Of a stretch of DNA of 23,013 nucleotides, positions 1-7,785 are shown in pieces. This DNA comes from a virus. Both the position numbers and the translations under genes were made by a program. Every line of letters begins with the position of its first letter. Positions within the stretch are counted from its first letter, which is position 1. Location of the stretch: IMG/VR virus record IMGVR_UViG_3300009332_000028, positions 1-23,013 of that record, one strand, 5' to 3'. The notes under the pieces were generated by a model. The model was not told the origin of the DNA, searched no databases, and worked only from the letters and a program-made list of their open reading frames with translations.

Positions 1-1
1 A

Positions 2-736
2 TTCTATACAGGAGGCGTGAACAGAGGAAGTGTTAGGTGGATGGGTTTTGTTGGAGGAGCAGGTTCGACGGGACATGCGTATCTAAATTATTTGCAATCC
101 ACAGCAACAGTCCCAGGACATACTTTTGCAGATGATAGTGATACTGGAGTAGGCTGGGCAGGTGCAAATGAACTTACTTTGATAACTGATGGGTCTGAAC
201 AGGTCAGAATCACAAGTTCCGGCAACGTCGGCATAGGGACGACGAGTCCACAAGCAAAACTCCACGTCGAGGGAGCGATAAGTGGAAGCAATAAAATCAC
301 ATTAGGAGATGGAACAGATAAATGGTCTGATGGCTATCTTGGAAATGATGAATTTATTGCACTAACACCTGCAGATTTTGCGCATATTGACAACGATGGG
401 GCATCGCGCGCCTATATGGTGAAGATGAATGATGACGGAGGGTCAGCAACTATTGGAATCGCGAGTAAGGATTTCTACGCAATGAAAATAATACCAAAAG
501 GATTTACAGCAAAAACTGCATATGTATATAGTAGTGTTTCGATATCTGTTACTGCATATTCAGGTTCTATTACCAATGATGGTGCTGCTTCCGTTGGGTC
601 TGGTAATACAAATAGTACAATAACATTCGATCCCGACCCCGCGGGGGATGGGGAAACATATGTTATACTTGAAGTAAACCCCGCGCTTACAACTGATGAG
701 ATTCGTGGTGGAAAAATAGGATTAACGAGAACTTAA
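2..736 (+). CDS. Fibre-like virion structural protein, 3' part (5' end outside window)
   Basis: The frame is open to the left edge, so the true start is upstream; the GTG at 17 is only the first start-like codon in the window. The visible part contains the motif SSGNVGIGTTSPQAKLHVEG at roughly residues 72-91, which is common in tail-fibre and other adsorption proteins of aquatic phages and in bacterial surface proteins. After it comes a Gly/Ser/Thr/Asp-rich, beta-type region with no transmembrane segment or enzymatic motif. It ends 4 bases before the methyltransferase gene. I infer a distal fibre or structural protein. The family assignment rests on the GIGTTSP motif and composition only, so tail-fibre is a role guess, not a demonstrated function. 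Confidence 0.6.
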   Translation, partial: FYTGGVNRGSVRWMGFVGGAGSTGHAYLNYLQSTATVPGHTFADDSDTGVGWAGANELTLITDGSEQVRITSSGNVGIGTTSPQAKLHVEGAISGSNKITLGDGTDKWSDGYLGNDEFIALTPADFAHIDNDGASRAYMVKMNDDGGSATIGIASKDFYAMKIIPKGFTAKTAYVYSSVSISVTAYSGSITNDGAASVGSGNTNSTITFDPDPAGDGETYVILEVNPALTTDEIRGGKIGLTRT

Positions 737-740
737 TAAT

Positions 741-1388
741 ATGTACAAACAGGAATTCAAATTAGACGATAACAATCAAGAAATACTTCTTCGTGAAGAT
801 CACCTTCAAGTAATGATGAGTTGGGAAAAGAATTATATGGAAGCATGTATTGACCAACTAAAACCAAAAGGTCATGTTCTTGAAATTGGATTCGGGTGTG
901 GTTATTCAGCAACACAGATACAGAAACATAATCCAAAAAGTCATACGATTATTGAATGTCACCCCGTTGTCATTAAAAGATTGAAAGAATGGTCAAAGCA
1001 ATATGAAAATATCAATATTGTAGAAGGAATGTGGCAAAAGAAGTTAGGAGAGTTAGGAATATTTGATGAGATATTTTTTGATGACTACCCAACAGAAAAA
1101 CCAATGAATATATTTGAACAGAAACTTCAACAGGAAAGATTCTATATGTTTATCGATATATGTCATGATTGGCACATGAGAGATGGTTCAAAAATATCAG
1201 CGTTTATGGCAAGTGGTGAATCAAAATATAACGACCAACGATTTAAGGATACAGTTATTAATAATCCAAAGTTTAGTTATACAGAAAAGATTATTGATGT
1301 AGATGTTCCCAATAATTGTAATTATTTTACAGGAGATAAAGCAGTTATACCTATTATTGAGAAAACAAAATATACAGGAATTAACTAG
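741..1388 (+). CDS. Class I SAM-dependent methyltransferase, GAMT-like
   Basis: A 215-residue protein with a Rossmann methyltransferase core. Motif I is VLEIGFGCGYSATQIQ (about residues 46-61). The acidic strand-2 end is HTIIECHP (about 68-75) and the motif IV region is FDEIFFDDYPTE (about 108-119). IGFGxGxSAT followed by HxIIECxP is typical of the guanidinoacetate/arginine N-methyltransferase group (GAMT/RMT2-like) rather than of DNA methylases. No target-recognition domain or DPPY motif is present. The substrate cannot be read from sequence; in a phage it could be a small molecule or a protein side chain. There is no clear Shine-Dalgarno before the ATG, which lies 4 bases after the fibre stop, suggesting translational coupling. 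I am fairly sure of the fold and unsure of the substrate. Confidence 0.75.
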   Translation: MYKQEFKLDDNNQEILLREDHLQVMMSWEKNYMEACIDQLKPKGHVLEIGFGCGYSATQIQKHNPKSHTIIECHPVVIKRLKEWSKQYENINIVEGMWQKKLGELGIFDEIFFDDYPTEKPMNIFEQKLQQERFYMFIDICHDWHMRDGSKISAFMASGESKYNDQRFKDTVINNPKFSYTEKIIDVDVPNNCNYFTGDKAVIPIIEKTKYTGIN

Positions 1389-1394
1389 AATCTT

Positions 1395-1405
1395 ATATTT
1401 ATATA
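1395..1405 (+). promoter_or_regulatory. Recurrent intergenic motif ATATTTATATA, copy 1 (putative late promoter)
   Basis: ATATTTATATA followed by TGA, in the 56-base gap before the gene at 1445; the core ends 40 bases before that ATG. Same core as five other gaps in this window. The reverse complement contains TATAAATA, the T4 late-promoter consensus. Function is inferred from position and recurrence. Confidence 0.5.
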
Positions 1406-1444
1406 TGATAGAGTTTATTCACCTTACAGCAGGAGATATTAATT

Positions 1445-1672
1445 ATGCCAAAAACTATTAAGTTAAAAGATATTTTAACAGAAAAAGAGCAGTTAAATGA
1501 AATGGATTACCAAAAATGGATTCCAATTCAAATAACGAACTTGTTGCCTATTATGGCGAAAATGAAAGACCATGTTAAGAAAGGTAACTATACAACAGTA
1601 AAGCGTGAATATATGAAATTTTACAAAATGGTATTATCTATTAAGAAATCAATTGATAATTTGGAGAAGTAA
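1445..1672 (+). CDS. Small helical protein with head-targeting-like N-terminus
   Basis: A 75-residue, lysine-rich, mostly helical protein with no recognised family. The N-terminus MPKTIKLKDILTEKEQLNE is a looser version of the leader shared by the small genes at 12064-19090: a basic stretch, then LKDIL, then candidate (I/L)xE cut sites at ILTE and QLNE. The start is supported by AGGAGAT about 8 bases upstream. It is the first gene after a copy of the recurrent intergenic motif and lies 3 bases before the giant fusion gene, so the two are probably co-transcribed. I infer a possible packaged internal-head protein. The body (from MDYQKW onward) gives no functional clue. Confidence 0.65.
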   Translation: MPKTIKLKDILTEKEQLNEMDYQKWIPIQITNLLPIMAKMKDHVKKGNYTTVKREYMKFYKMVLSIKKSIDNLEK

Positions 1673-1675
1673 ACT

Positions 1676-4600
1676 GTGAGTAAATTAGTAGAAGCAATCA
1701 TTGAACCGTTCCTTACAACAGAAACAATCAAGAAAGTTGGAGATAAGTATGTTGTTTATCCAAAATCTGGTGGTGATCGTTTAGGAACTCATGATACAAA
1801 GGAAAAAGCATTAGCGCAACTCCGTGCAATTGAAGCAAGTAAGAATGAAAATCTTGAAGAGCAGAAAAAAATCAAAAAAGTTATCTTTTGCTACGGGGGA
1901 CGTTTTCAGCCATTCGGGCCTCATCATAAAGGTGTATACGATTATTTGGTGAAGAAATTTGGAAAGGATAGTGTATATATTACAACGTCTGGAATCATGA
2001 AATTCCCACGACATCCAATGAGCTTCAAAGAAAAAGTTACTCATATGGTTAAAATGGGTGTACCTAAGAATAGAATTGTACAGGAGAGAACACCGTATAT
2101 TGCAGCAAATGCATTAGATAAATACGATCCAGAAACAACAGCTGTTGTGTATATTTTTGGTGCTAAGGATGCTGGAAGATTAACGAGCGAGAAATATTTT
2201 GAAGATTACAAAAAGAATAAAGGAAATTTAAAAGGATACAAAGATGTTGGCTATATTTTAACAGCACCACATGTTTCTGTAAGGGTTAGGGGTAAGGAAG
2301 TCAGTGGAACAGTGATGAGACAGTTATTGGGCTCATCAAAAATTGATGATGATGTAAGAAAAAAACTATTCAAGCAAGCTTTCGGATATTTCAATGAAAA
2401 AATCTTCAATATAATGGTAAATAAGTTCAAAAAAATTGTTGAATCGATTGGAACTGGCTATCCAGATGAAGAAGATATGAAAAAAATCAAAAAAAGAGTC
2501 AAAAAAGAACGAAATCGAACAGATTCCAATGAAAAATATCAATATCATCCAATAAATGAAGCAAAGGTTCATCAATCTGCAGGAATAATTCCATTTATCA
2601 GGGAAAATAATGAAATAAAGTTGCTTCTTTTGAAAAATAATTATGGTTGGGGCTTTCCAAAAGGCCATTTAGAGGAAAATGAGAAGGCGTTAGAAGCAGC
2701 ATTCAGAGAAACAAGGGAAGAAACGGGACTGAAAATCAAGAAAGTACTTCCAGGATTCAAACATATATCAAAATATTTAGTAAAAGTAGATTACGAAGCG
2801 GGAGAAAAGCTAGATAAACCAGAAATGAAATTTGTTTTGTATTTTCTCGGTGAATCTCCAACAAAAAACGTAAAATTATCATTTGAGCATAGTGCTTATA
2901 AATGGGTGACAGCAAAAGAAGCCAAAAAATTAGTGAAATTTGCAGATACGAAAAAAGCTATTGATAAAGTTATGTCAGTTTTACAAAAAACAGAAGATAT
3001 CAATATTCCAATTAACGTGGGAGATGTGATTTTAGGTGGTCGTTTCAAAAATAAGAAAATTACAGTAAAATCAATTAGCTGGAATGAAAAGGGTGATGCA
3101 CTAATTAACGGAAAGCCATTAATGAAATATAGGCTTATTACAAAAGAAAATATTGCAGAGTTTATTGGTAGAATTGGTGAAGAAACTATACTTGAACTCA
3201 TCAGAGAAATATCGTATGGAGTATATGGAGCATCTGGAATTGTCGATGACGGTCCAAGATATTGGTGGGGAAATCAAAAAAGCTATAGGATTAATACAGA
3301 AAAGGAAGCCGCAAAGTTAGGATGGGACGTTGTTGATTATATTGTACCAGAAGAAGAATTTCCAGAACATGATACAGGATATCCTAAAGGACCAACAGGA
3401 ACTGTAACATATTTTCCAGCTGGTAAAGTTGGAACAAAAGCTGGTACGGGAATTATGGCAGATAAACGCGGAAACGAAGCATGGATGTTATGGGCCAAAA
3501 ATGTTAACAGAGCAATTGAGCAATTAGGATTTGAACTTGTTGATTATCTAGGAGCTGATAATTCAATAACTGATACAAAAGATGAGCCTATTAGTGATGA
3601 CGATCCAAGAAAGGAAGCACCTGAAGATACAGAACCTCGTACAGAAGATGAGCAGCACGATGATATGGAACCTGTTGAGGAAGCTGCATTTTCAAAGGAT
3701 TGGTGGGCAAACCAATTACTAACAGATATTGAATATTCAGCTGATCCACTAGATACTAGAATTCTATTACAATGTGGTGGAGCAGCCGGGCACATGTCTC
3801 ACCCTTTTGATGATTGGGAGTTAACATTTAAGGATTTTAAGAATATTATTAATTTTGGGTTGTCTGGACAGTTAAATAGAGAAGACAATGTTAGTGAAAA
3901 AATGGACGGTCAGAATATAATGGTGAGCTGGAGAGATGGGAAACTTATATCTGCGCGAAATAAGGGACACATCAAGAATGCAGGAAAAAATGCTCTTGAT
4001 GTTAAAGGTATTATGTCAAAATTTAAGGATCGTGGAGATATTAGAGATGCTTTTGTATTTGCTGTAAAGGATCTTCAATCTGCTATATCTAAATTATCAG
4101 ATAAACAAAGACAAAAAATATTTATGGAAGGAAAAGCTTTCATGAATCTTGAAATAATGTGGCCAAAATCCGCAAATGTTATTGATTATGATATAGTAGC
4201 ATTAGTATTTCATGGAGCTATAGAATATAATGATGAGGGAACGCCTATTGGAATCGTTAAAGGAAGCGCGAGAATACTTGAGGGTATGATTCGACAGATA
4301 AATCAACATATACAAAAACACTTTAAGATTGAAAAGCCGAGATTTCTTGATATACCAAAACATCAAGATTTCGGAAAGAGAAAAAAATATTATTTTAACA
4401 AATTACAAAAACTTCAGAAACAATATGCCTTAAATGATAACGATAGCTTTGGTTTATATCATCAAAGATTTTGGGAAGAGTTTATTTACAATTCAGCGAA
4501 GCAACATAAATACAAAATACCATATAACGTTTTAGTTGGATTAACAAAAAGATGGGCATTTTTCGATAAATCATATAAGATACCACGGCTGAAAAAAGAT

Positions 4601-5005
4601 GTTGATAATGAAAAGTTTCTTGATTGGGCTTTAACGTTTAACAAAACTGATCATGAAAAATACGTTAAACAAAATATGTTTCCTTTTGAAACTTTATTCT
4701 TTGAATTGGGTGCTGATATATTGAAAAATGTAAGTGGATTTATTGCATCCAATCCCGATAAAGCTGTACAGAAAATGAAGCAACAGCTTGATAAAGTTGT
4801 AACTGATATTAGGGCAGGAGGAGATATTTCAAAGATACAAAAAATGAAGACTCAGCTCGAAAAATTACAGGCTATCGGGGGGGCAGAAGCTATTGTACCG
4901 ACAGAGGGATTAGTATTCAAGTATAAAGGAAATATGTATAAGTTTACTGGGACCTTTGCTCCGATAAATCAACTTTTAGGAATGTTAAAATTTAGTGGCA
5001 GATAA
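1676..5005 (+). CDS. Multidomain enzyme: HxGH nucleotidyltransferase + Ap4A-hydrolase-like Nudix + ligase-like nucleotidyltransferase
   Basis: 1109 residues from a GTG start with GGAG upstream. In order: a short leader MSKLVEAIIE; a 20-56 module (KVGDKYVVYPKSGG...LGTH) seen in other phage proteins; a cytidylyltransferase/NMNAT-type fold at about 66-240, with GRFQPF at 75-80, then GPHH where HxGH is usual, and an ISxTxxR-like VSGTVMR at 209-215. At about 296-435 is a Nudix domain with the full box (G330, E336, R344-E345, E348-E349, G351). Its WGFPKGH entry and later FEHSAYKW match asymmetric Ap4A hydrolases. At 447-488 is VGDVILGGRFKNKKI, unassigned; 510-627 is unassigned and 630-670 is an acidic linker. 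The C-terminal part resembles covalent nucleotidyltransferases/ligases: EKMDG at 741-745 (K742 the AMP-accepting candidate), NLEIMW at 824-829, EGLVFKYKG at 1077-1085, YKFTG at 1088-1092. I infer nucleotide, NAD-type or RNA-end processing. The domain calls are firm for Nudix, good for the N-terminal enzyme and moderate for ligase. Confidence 0.85.
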   Translation: MSKLVEAIIEPFLTTETIKKVGDKYVVYPKSGGDRLGTHDTKEKALAQLRAIEASKNENLEEQKKIKKVIFCYGGRFQPFGPHHKGVYDYLVKKFGKDSVYITTSGIMKFPRHPMSFKEKVTHMVKMGVPKNRIVQERTPYIAANALDKYDPETTAVVYIFGAKDAGRLTSEKYFEDYKKNKGNLKGYKDVGYILTAPHVSVRVRGKEVSGTVMRQLLGSSKIDDDVRKKLFKQAFGYFNEKIFNIMVNKFKKIVESIGTGYPDEEDMKKIKKRVKKERNRTDSNEKYQYHPINEAKVHQSAGIIPFIRENNEIKLLLLKNNYGWGFPKGHLEENEKALEAAFRETREETGLKIKKVLPGFKHISKYLVKVDYEAGEKLDKPEMKFVLYFLGESPTKNVKLSFEHSAYKWVTAKEAKKLVKFADTKKAIDKVMSVLQKTEDINIPINVGDVILGGRFKNKKITVKSISWNEKGDALINGKPLMKYRLITKENIAEFIGRIGEETILELIREISYGVYGASGIVDDGPRYWWGNQKSYRINTEKEAAKLGWDVVDYIVPEEEFPEHDTGYPKGPTGTVTYFPAGKVGTKAGTGIMADKRGNEAWMLWAKNVNRAIEQLGFELVDYLGADNSITDTKDEPISDDDPRKEAPEDTEPRTEDEQHDDMEPVEEAAFSKDWWANQLLTDIEYSADPLDTRILLQCGGAAGHMSHPFDDWELTFKDFKNIINFGLSGQLNREDNVSEKMDGQNIMVSWRDGKLISARNKGHIKNAGKNALDVKGIMSKFKDRGDIRDAFVFAVKDLQSAISKLSDKQRQKIFMEGKAFMNLEIMWPKSANVIDYDIVALVFHGAIEYNDEGTPIGIVKGSARILEGMIRQINQHIQKHFKIEKPRFLDIPKHQDFGKRKKYYFNKLQKLQKQYALNDNDSFGLYHQRFWEEFIYNSAKQHKYKIPYNVLVGLTKRWAFFDKSYKIPRLKKDVDNEKFLDWALTFNKTDHEKYVKQNMFPFETLFFELGADILKNVSGFIASNPDKAVQKMKQQLDKVVTDIRAGGDISKIQKMKTQLEKLQAIGGAEAIVPTEGLVFKYKGNMYKFTGTFAPINQLLGMLKFSGR

Positions 5006-5018
5006 ATTGAAAGCGTAT

Positions 5019-5029
5019 ATATTTATATA
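5019..5029 (+). promoter_or_regulatory. Recurrent intergenic motif ATATTTATATA, copy 2, joined to TATAAATA
   Basis: Core ATATTTATATA overlaps TATAAATA on the + strand at 5028-5035, an exact T4 late-promoter consensus. The core ends only 19 bases before the ATG at 5048, leaving little room for a transcription start upstream of the AAGAGGT ribosome site. Confidence 0.5.
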
Positions 5030-5047
5030 TAAATAAGAGGTTAATAT

Positions 5048-5530
5048 ATGGGAAAGAACATTGAAAAAATACAATCTATAGTTGATGGAAAATATCAACG
5101 TAAAATTCAAGTTGGATATCAACCAAAATCGATTCGCGAAGAGGGCGAAACATGGACTGATGATCATGGTTCAGAATGGATTTGGAAAAACGGATCAAGA
5201 AAGCGAATTAACGTCCGTCCTGGAGTAGGATTTGATAGATGCTCTGATTGTGAGCGACTTATTTTGAAACAGCGTGATCAGGATACATATAATCGATTTG
5301 GACGATGCTTTTATTGTCAGATTAACTTTGAAGCTAATCTAAAGATAGAAGGAAAATGGAGTGACTGGGTCGCTGATCAGGAAAAGAAGAGATTTGAGAG
5401 TATTGAAAGGGAAGTTCAGTCAATATTGAAGAACATGAAGGAAGATGCTGATCAAGCTTTTGATAGATCAGTTGTAAATGCTATGGGTAACGAAAATGTG
5501 TCAATGCAAGTGAAAAAAATGAAAGAATGA
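5048..5530 (+). CDS. Zinc-ribbon protein upstream of terminase
   Basis: A 160-residue protein with one CxxC...CxxC pair, CSDC and CFYC about 25 residues apart (roughly residues 62-90), which should bind one zinc. Before it is an aromatic segment (EGETWTDDHGSEWIWKNG) and after it a charged helical tail with WSDWVADQEKKRFE. The same arrangement (W..D..G..W..KNG, then a zinc ribbon, then FE..LK..GKW) is familiar to me from proteins encoded near terminase in aquatic T4-like phages, where it has no assigned role. It lies just upstream of the terminase cluster, but I see no small-terminase signature, so I do not call it gp16. AAGAGGT upstream supports the start. The gene ends in an ATGA overlap region with the next reading frame. 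Confidence 0.7.
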   Translation: MGKNIEKIQSIVDGKYQRKIQVGYQPKSIREEGETWTDDHGSEWIWKNGSRKRINVRPGVGFDRCSDCERLILKQRDQDTYNRFGRCFYCQINFEANLKIEGKWSDWVADQEKKRFESIEREVQSILKNMKEDADQAFDRSVVNAMGNENVSMQVKKMKE

Positions 5531-5541
5531 GGTATAGTAGC

Positions 5542-5871
5542 ATGAGGAAATTTCTTGAAAAGATAAAAGTCTTTTTTGTTGGTATTGGAATTGCAATATT
5601 GATATGTGTTTTCTATGTCATTAGAAAAGAATTTGTTGCAAAACAATTACAAAAATTATTATTGGATAACTATAATAAAAAATCATCAGAAATTGATGCA
5701 GAGATAGATAAGATGACAGACGAAGTTGTAATCAATAATAATGAAATAATTACATATGGTAAGAAAATAGAAGAACTTGATGATAAGCAAAGGAAAATAC
5801 ATGAAAAAGTTAATACATTATCTAATGATGATCTCGTTAGTGCTGTTAACGATTGGTTCAAGTCAAGATAG
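5542..5871 (+). CDS. Membrane-anchored coiled-coil protein
   Basis: 109 residues from the ATG at 5542, which I prefer because GAGGT at 5529-5533 sits 8 bases before it; an in-frame ATG at 5527 is possible and overlaps the previous stop. It has a short basic N-terminus, one hydrophobic segment (VFFVGIGIAILICVFYVI, about residues 9-26), then about 80 charged residues with heptad-like spacing that look like a coiled coil. This is the architecture of an inner-membrane spanin (Rz-like). The next gene starts inside it in another frame, as in Rz/Rz1 pairs, but that partner has no lipobox, so the spanin call is a suggestion only. Confidence 0.6.
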   Translation: MRKFLEKIKVFFVGIGIAILICVFYVIRKEFVAKQLQKLLLDNYNKKSSEIDAEIDKMTDEVVINNNEIITYGKKIEELDDKQRKIHEKVNTLSNDDLVSAVNDWFKSR

Positions 5872-6157
5872 TACAGCAACATATATTACATTATCTGAAG
5901 AGCAAGTTAAAGCTTTATTGGAAGATGCTATGAAATATCAGGTCTGTGAGGAGCAGCTTACTGTAAAAGATTCACTTATTATAGAACTAAATAATAGTAT
6001 AATGTTAAAGGATTCCATTATCGTAAAGCTAAATGAAAATATAGAATTATGCGAAGAGACCTTAGAAGCAAAAACAGAATGTAATGAATGGATAAAATAT
6101 GTATATGGTATATCTGGAGTATTAATAACTGTAAGTATAACCAATTTAGTAAAGTAG
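5801..6157 (+). CDS. Secreted or membrane coiled-coil protein overlapping the previous gene
   Basis: 118 residues from the ATG at 5801, chosen because AAGGAAA lies just upstream; a TTG at 5777 is in frame. The first 71 bases lie inside the previous gene in another frame. The N-terminus MKKLIHYLMMISLVLLTIGS looks like a signal peptide or membrane anchor without a lipobox cysteine. The middle is a repetitive coiled coil (LTVKDSLIIELNNSI, then LKDSIIVKLNENI), with three cysteines. A second hydrophobic stretch (YGISGVLITVSITNLV) ends the protein. The pair could be lysis proteins or an envelope-spanning complex. No homologue is recognised with confidence. Confidence 0.6.
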   Translation: MKKLIHYLMMISLVLLTIGSSQDSTATYITLSEEQVKALLEDAMKYQVCEEQLTVKDSLIIELNNSIMLKDSIIVKLNENIELCEETLEAKTECNEWIKYVYGISGVLITVSITNLVK

Positions 6158-6163
6158 AATAGT

Positions 6164-7759
6164 ATGACACAATCATCAAATATTAAGCAAGTAATCAAGC
6201 GCGAATATATTCAATGTGCACGTGATCCTATACACTTTCTTAAAAAATATTGCATAATTCAACACCCACAGAAAGGAAAGATTAAGTTTGAACTATATGA
6301 CTTCCAGGAGAAGATAGTAGAGGAATTTCAGAATAATAGTTATAACATTATTCTAAAGTCACGTCAGTTAGGTATATCTACATTAATGGCTGGATATTCA
6401 TTATGGTTATTATTATTCCACAATGACAAGAATATTCTGGTCATCGCAACATCAAAGGATACAGCAAAGAATTTAGTGACAAAGGTTAGAGTTATGTTTC
6501 AGGGACTACCTTCATGGCTAAAAGCAAAAGTAGAAGAAGACAATAAACTATCAATGCGACTTACAAATGGCTCACAGATTAAGGCAATCGCTTCAAATGA
6601 ATCAGCTGGTCGCTCCGAAGCGTTGTCGTTATTAATTCTCGATGAATGCGCATTTATTGATAGAATCTCTGAGATCTGGGCAGCGGCTCAACAGACACTC
6701 GCCACCGGAGGAGATTGTATTGTAACATCGACACCAAATGGGGTTGGTGGCTGGTTCCACAAGACATGGCAGAGAGCTATTGATGGAGAAAATAATTTCA
6801 GCTTTACGGAATTACCGTGGTATCTTCATCCAGAGAGAGATCAGGCGTGGAGAGATGAACAGGATGTTATTCTTGGTCCAACAATGGCCGCCCAGGAGTG
6901 CGATGCCAGCTTTTTGTCATCTGGAAATTCAGTAGTCGATCCGCAAATACTTCAATGGTATAAGGAAAACCAAGTAAAAGATCCTGTAGAGAGATTAGGA
7001 ATTGACAATAATTTATGGGTATGGGAACAACCAGATTACTCAAAGGAATATATAGTCGTTGCCGACGTCGCGAGAGGAGATGGAACAGATTATTCAGCAG
7101 CTCAGATTTTTGAAGTAGAAAGTATCAAACAGGTAGCTGAATATAAGGGACAATTATCGACTACTGATTATGGAAATTTTCTAATAGAGATATCAACAAA
7201 ATATAACGATGCATTATTAATTATAGAAAATAATAATGTTGGCTGGGCAACAATTCAAACAGTTATTGATAGAAACTATAAGAATTTATTCTATCAATCA
7301 AAGGATTTACAATATGTCGATACTGAACATCAAATGCAAACTAATCGATATAGGACTCAAGATAGAAATATGCTTCCTGGCTTTACAACATCAGCAAAAT
7401 CAAGGCCACTCATTGTCGCAAAAATGGAAGAATATACGAGGGAGAAATTAGTAGAATTAAGATCAGCGAGACTAGTAGAAGAATTATTTGTTTTCATTTA
7501 TCAGAATTCAAGAGCAGAAGCAATGAGAGGATATAATGATGATCTAGTATTATCATTCGCAATCGCTTTATGGATTAGAGATACAGCATTAAGATTGAAA
7601 ACAGAAAAAGATAATATGCAAAGAGCTCTGATGGATTCTGTACTAAATAGTAATAAAGGATATGATGCGGGATTTTCAAAAGGAAAAGTAAAACCCAAAG
7701 ATAGTGAATGGGAAATCGATATCAGGGGAAAGAAGGAAGACCTTTCATGGCTCCTATAA
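6164..7759 (+). CDS. 17: Terminase large subunit (T4 gp17 family)
   Basis: 531 residues. This is the ATPase-nuclease motor that cuts concatemeric DNA and pumps it through the portal. The ATPase part has a deviant Walker A, SRQLGIST (66-73), with the basic residues at its start (K65, R67) instead of the usual GK(T/S) lysine. Walker B with catalytic Glu is LLILDE (156-161), and the coupling motif is TSTPNG (188-193). The RNase H-like nuclease part begins with VVADVARGDGTDYS (about 298-311, D301 metal ligand), then LLIIENN (about 352-358) and a late YNDDLVLSFAIALW motif. Length is a little below T4 gp17 (610), as in many divergent T4-like phages. The ribosome site before the ATG is weak, and the gene starts 6 bases after the upstream stop. 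Confidence 0.95.
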   Translation: MTQSSNIKQVIKREYIQCARDPIHFLKKYCIIQHPQKGKIKFELYDFQEKIVEEFQNNSYNIILKSRQLGISTLMAGYSLWLLLFHNDKNILVIATSKDTAKNLVTKVRVMFQGLPSWLKAKVEEDNKLSMRLTNGSQIKAIASNESAGRSEALSLLILDECAFIDRISEIWAAAQQTLATGGDCIVTSTPNGVGGWFHKTWQRAIDGENNFSFTELPWYLHPERDQAWRDEQDVILGPTMAAQECDASFLSSGNSVVDPQILQWYKENQVKDPVERLGIDNNLWVWEQPDYSKEYIVVADVARGDGTDYSAAQIFEVESIKQVAEYKGQLSTTDYGNFLIEISTKYNDALLIIENNNVGWATIQTVIDRNYKNLFYQSKDLQYVDTEHQMQTNRYRTQDRNMLPGFTTSAKSRPLIVAKMEEYTREKLVELRSARLVEELFVFIYQNSRAEAMRGYNDDLVLSFAIALWIRDTALRLKTEKDNMQRALMDSVLNSNKGYDAGFSKGKVKPKDSEWEIDIRGKKEDLSWLL

Positions 7760-7785
7760 TAACAATTAAGTAAGAGGTAATAATA

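Noticed and set aside
5048-5530. Zinc-ribbon gene as small terminase gp16
   Set aside because: Position fits, but the sequence shows a CxxC pair and no gp16-like coiled-coil core, so the name is not supported.
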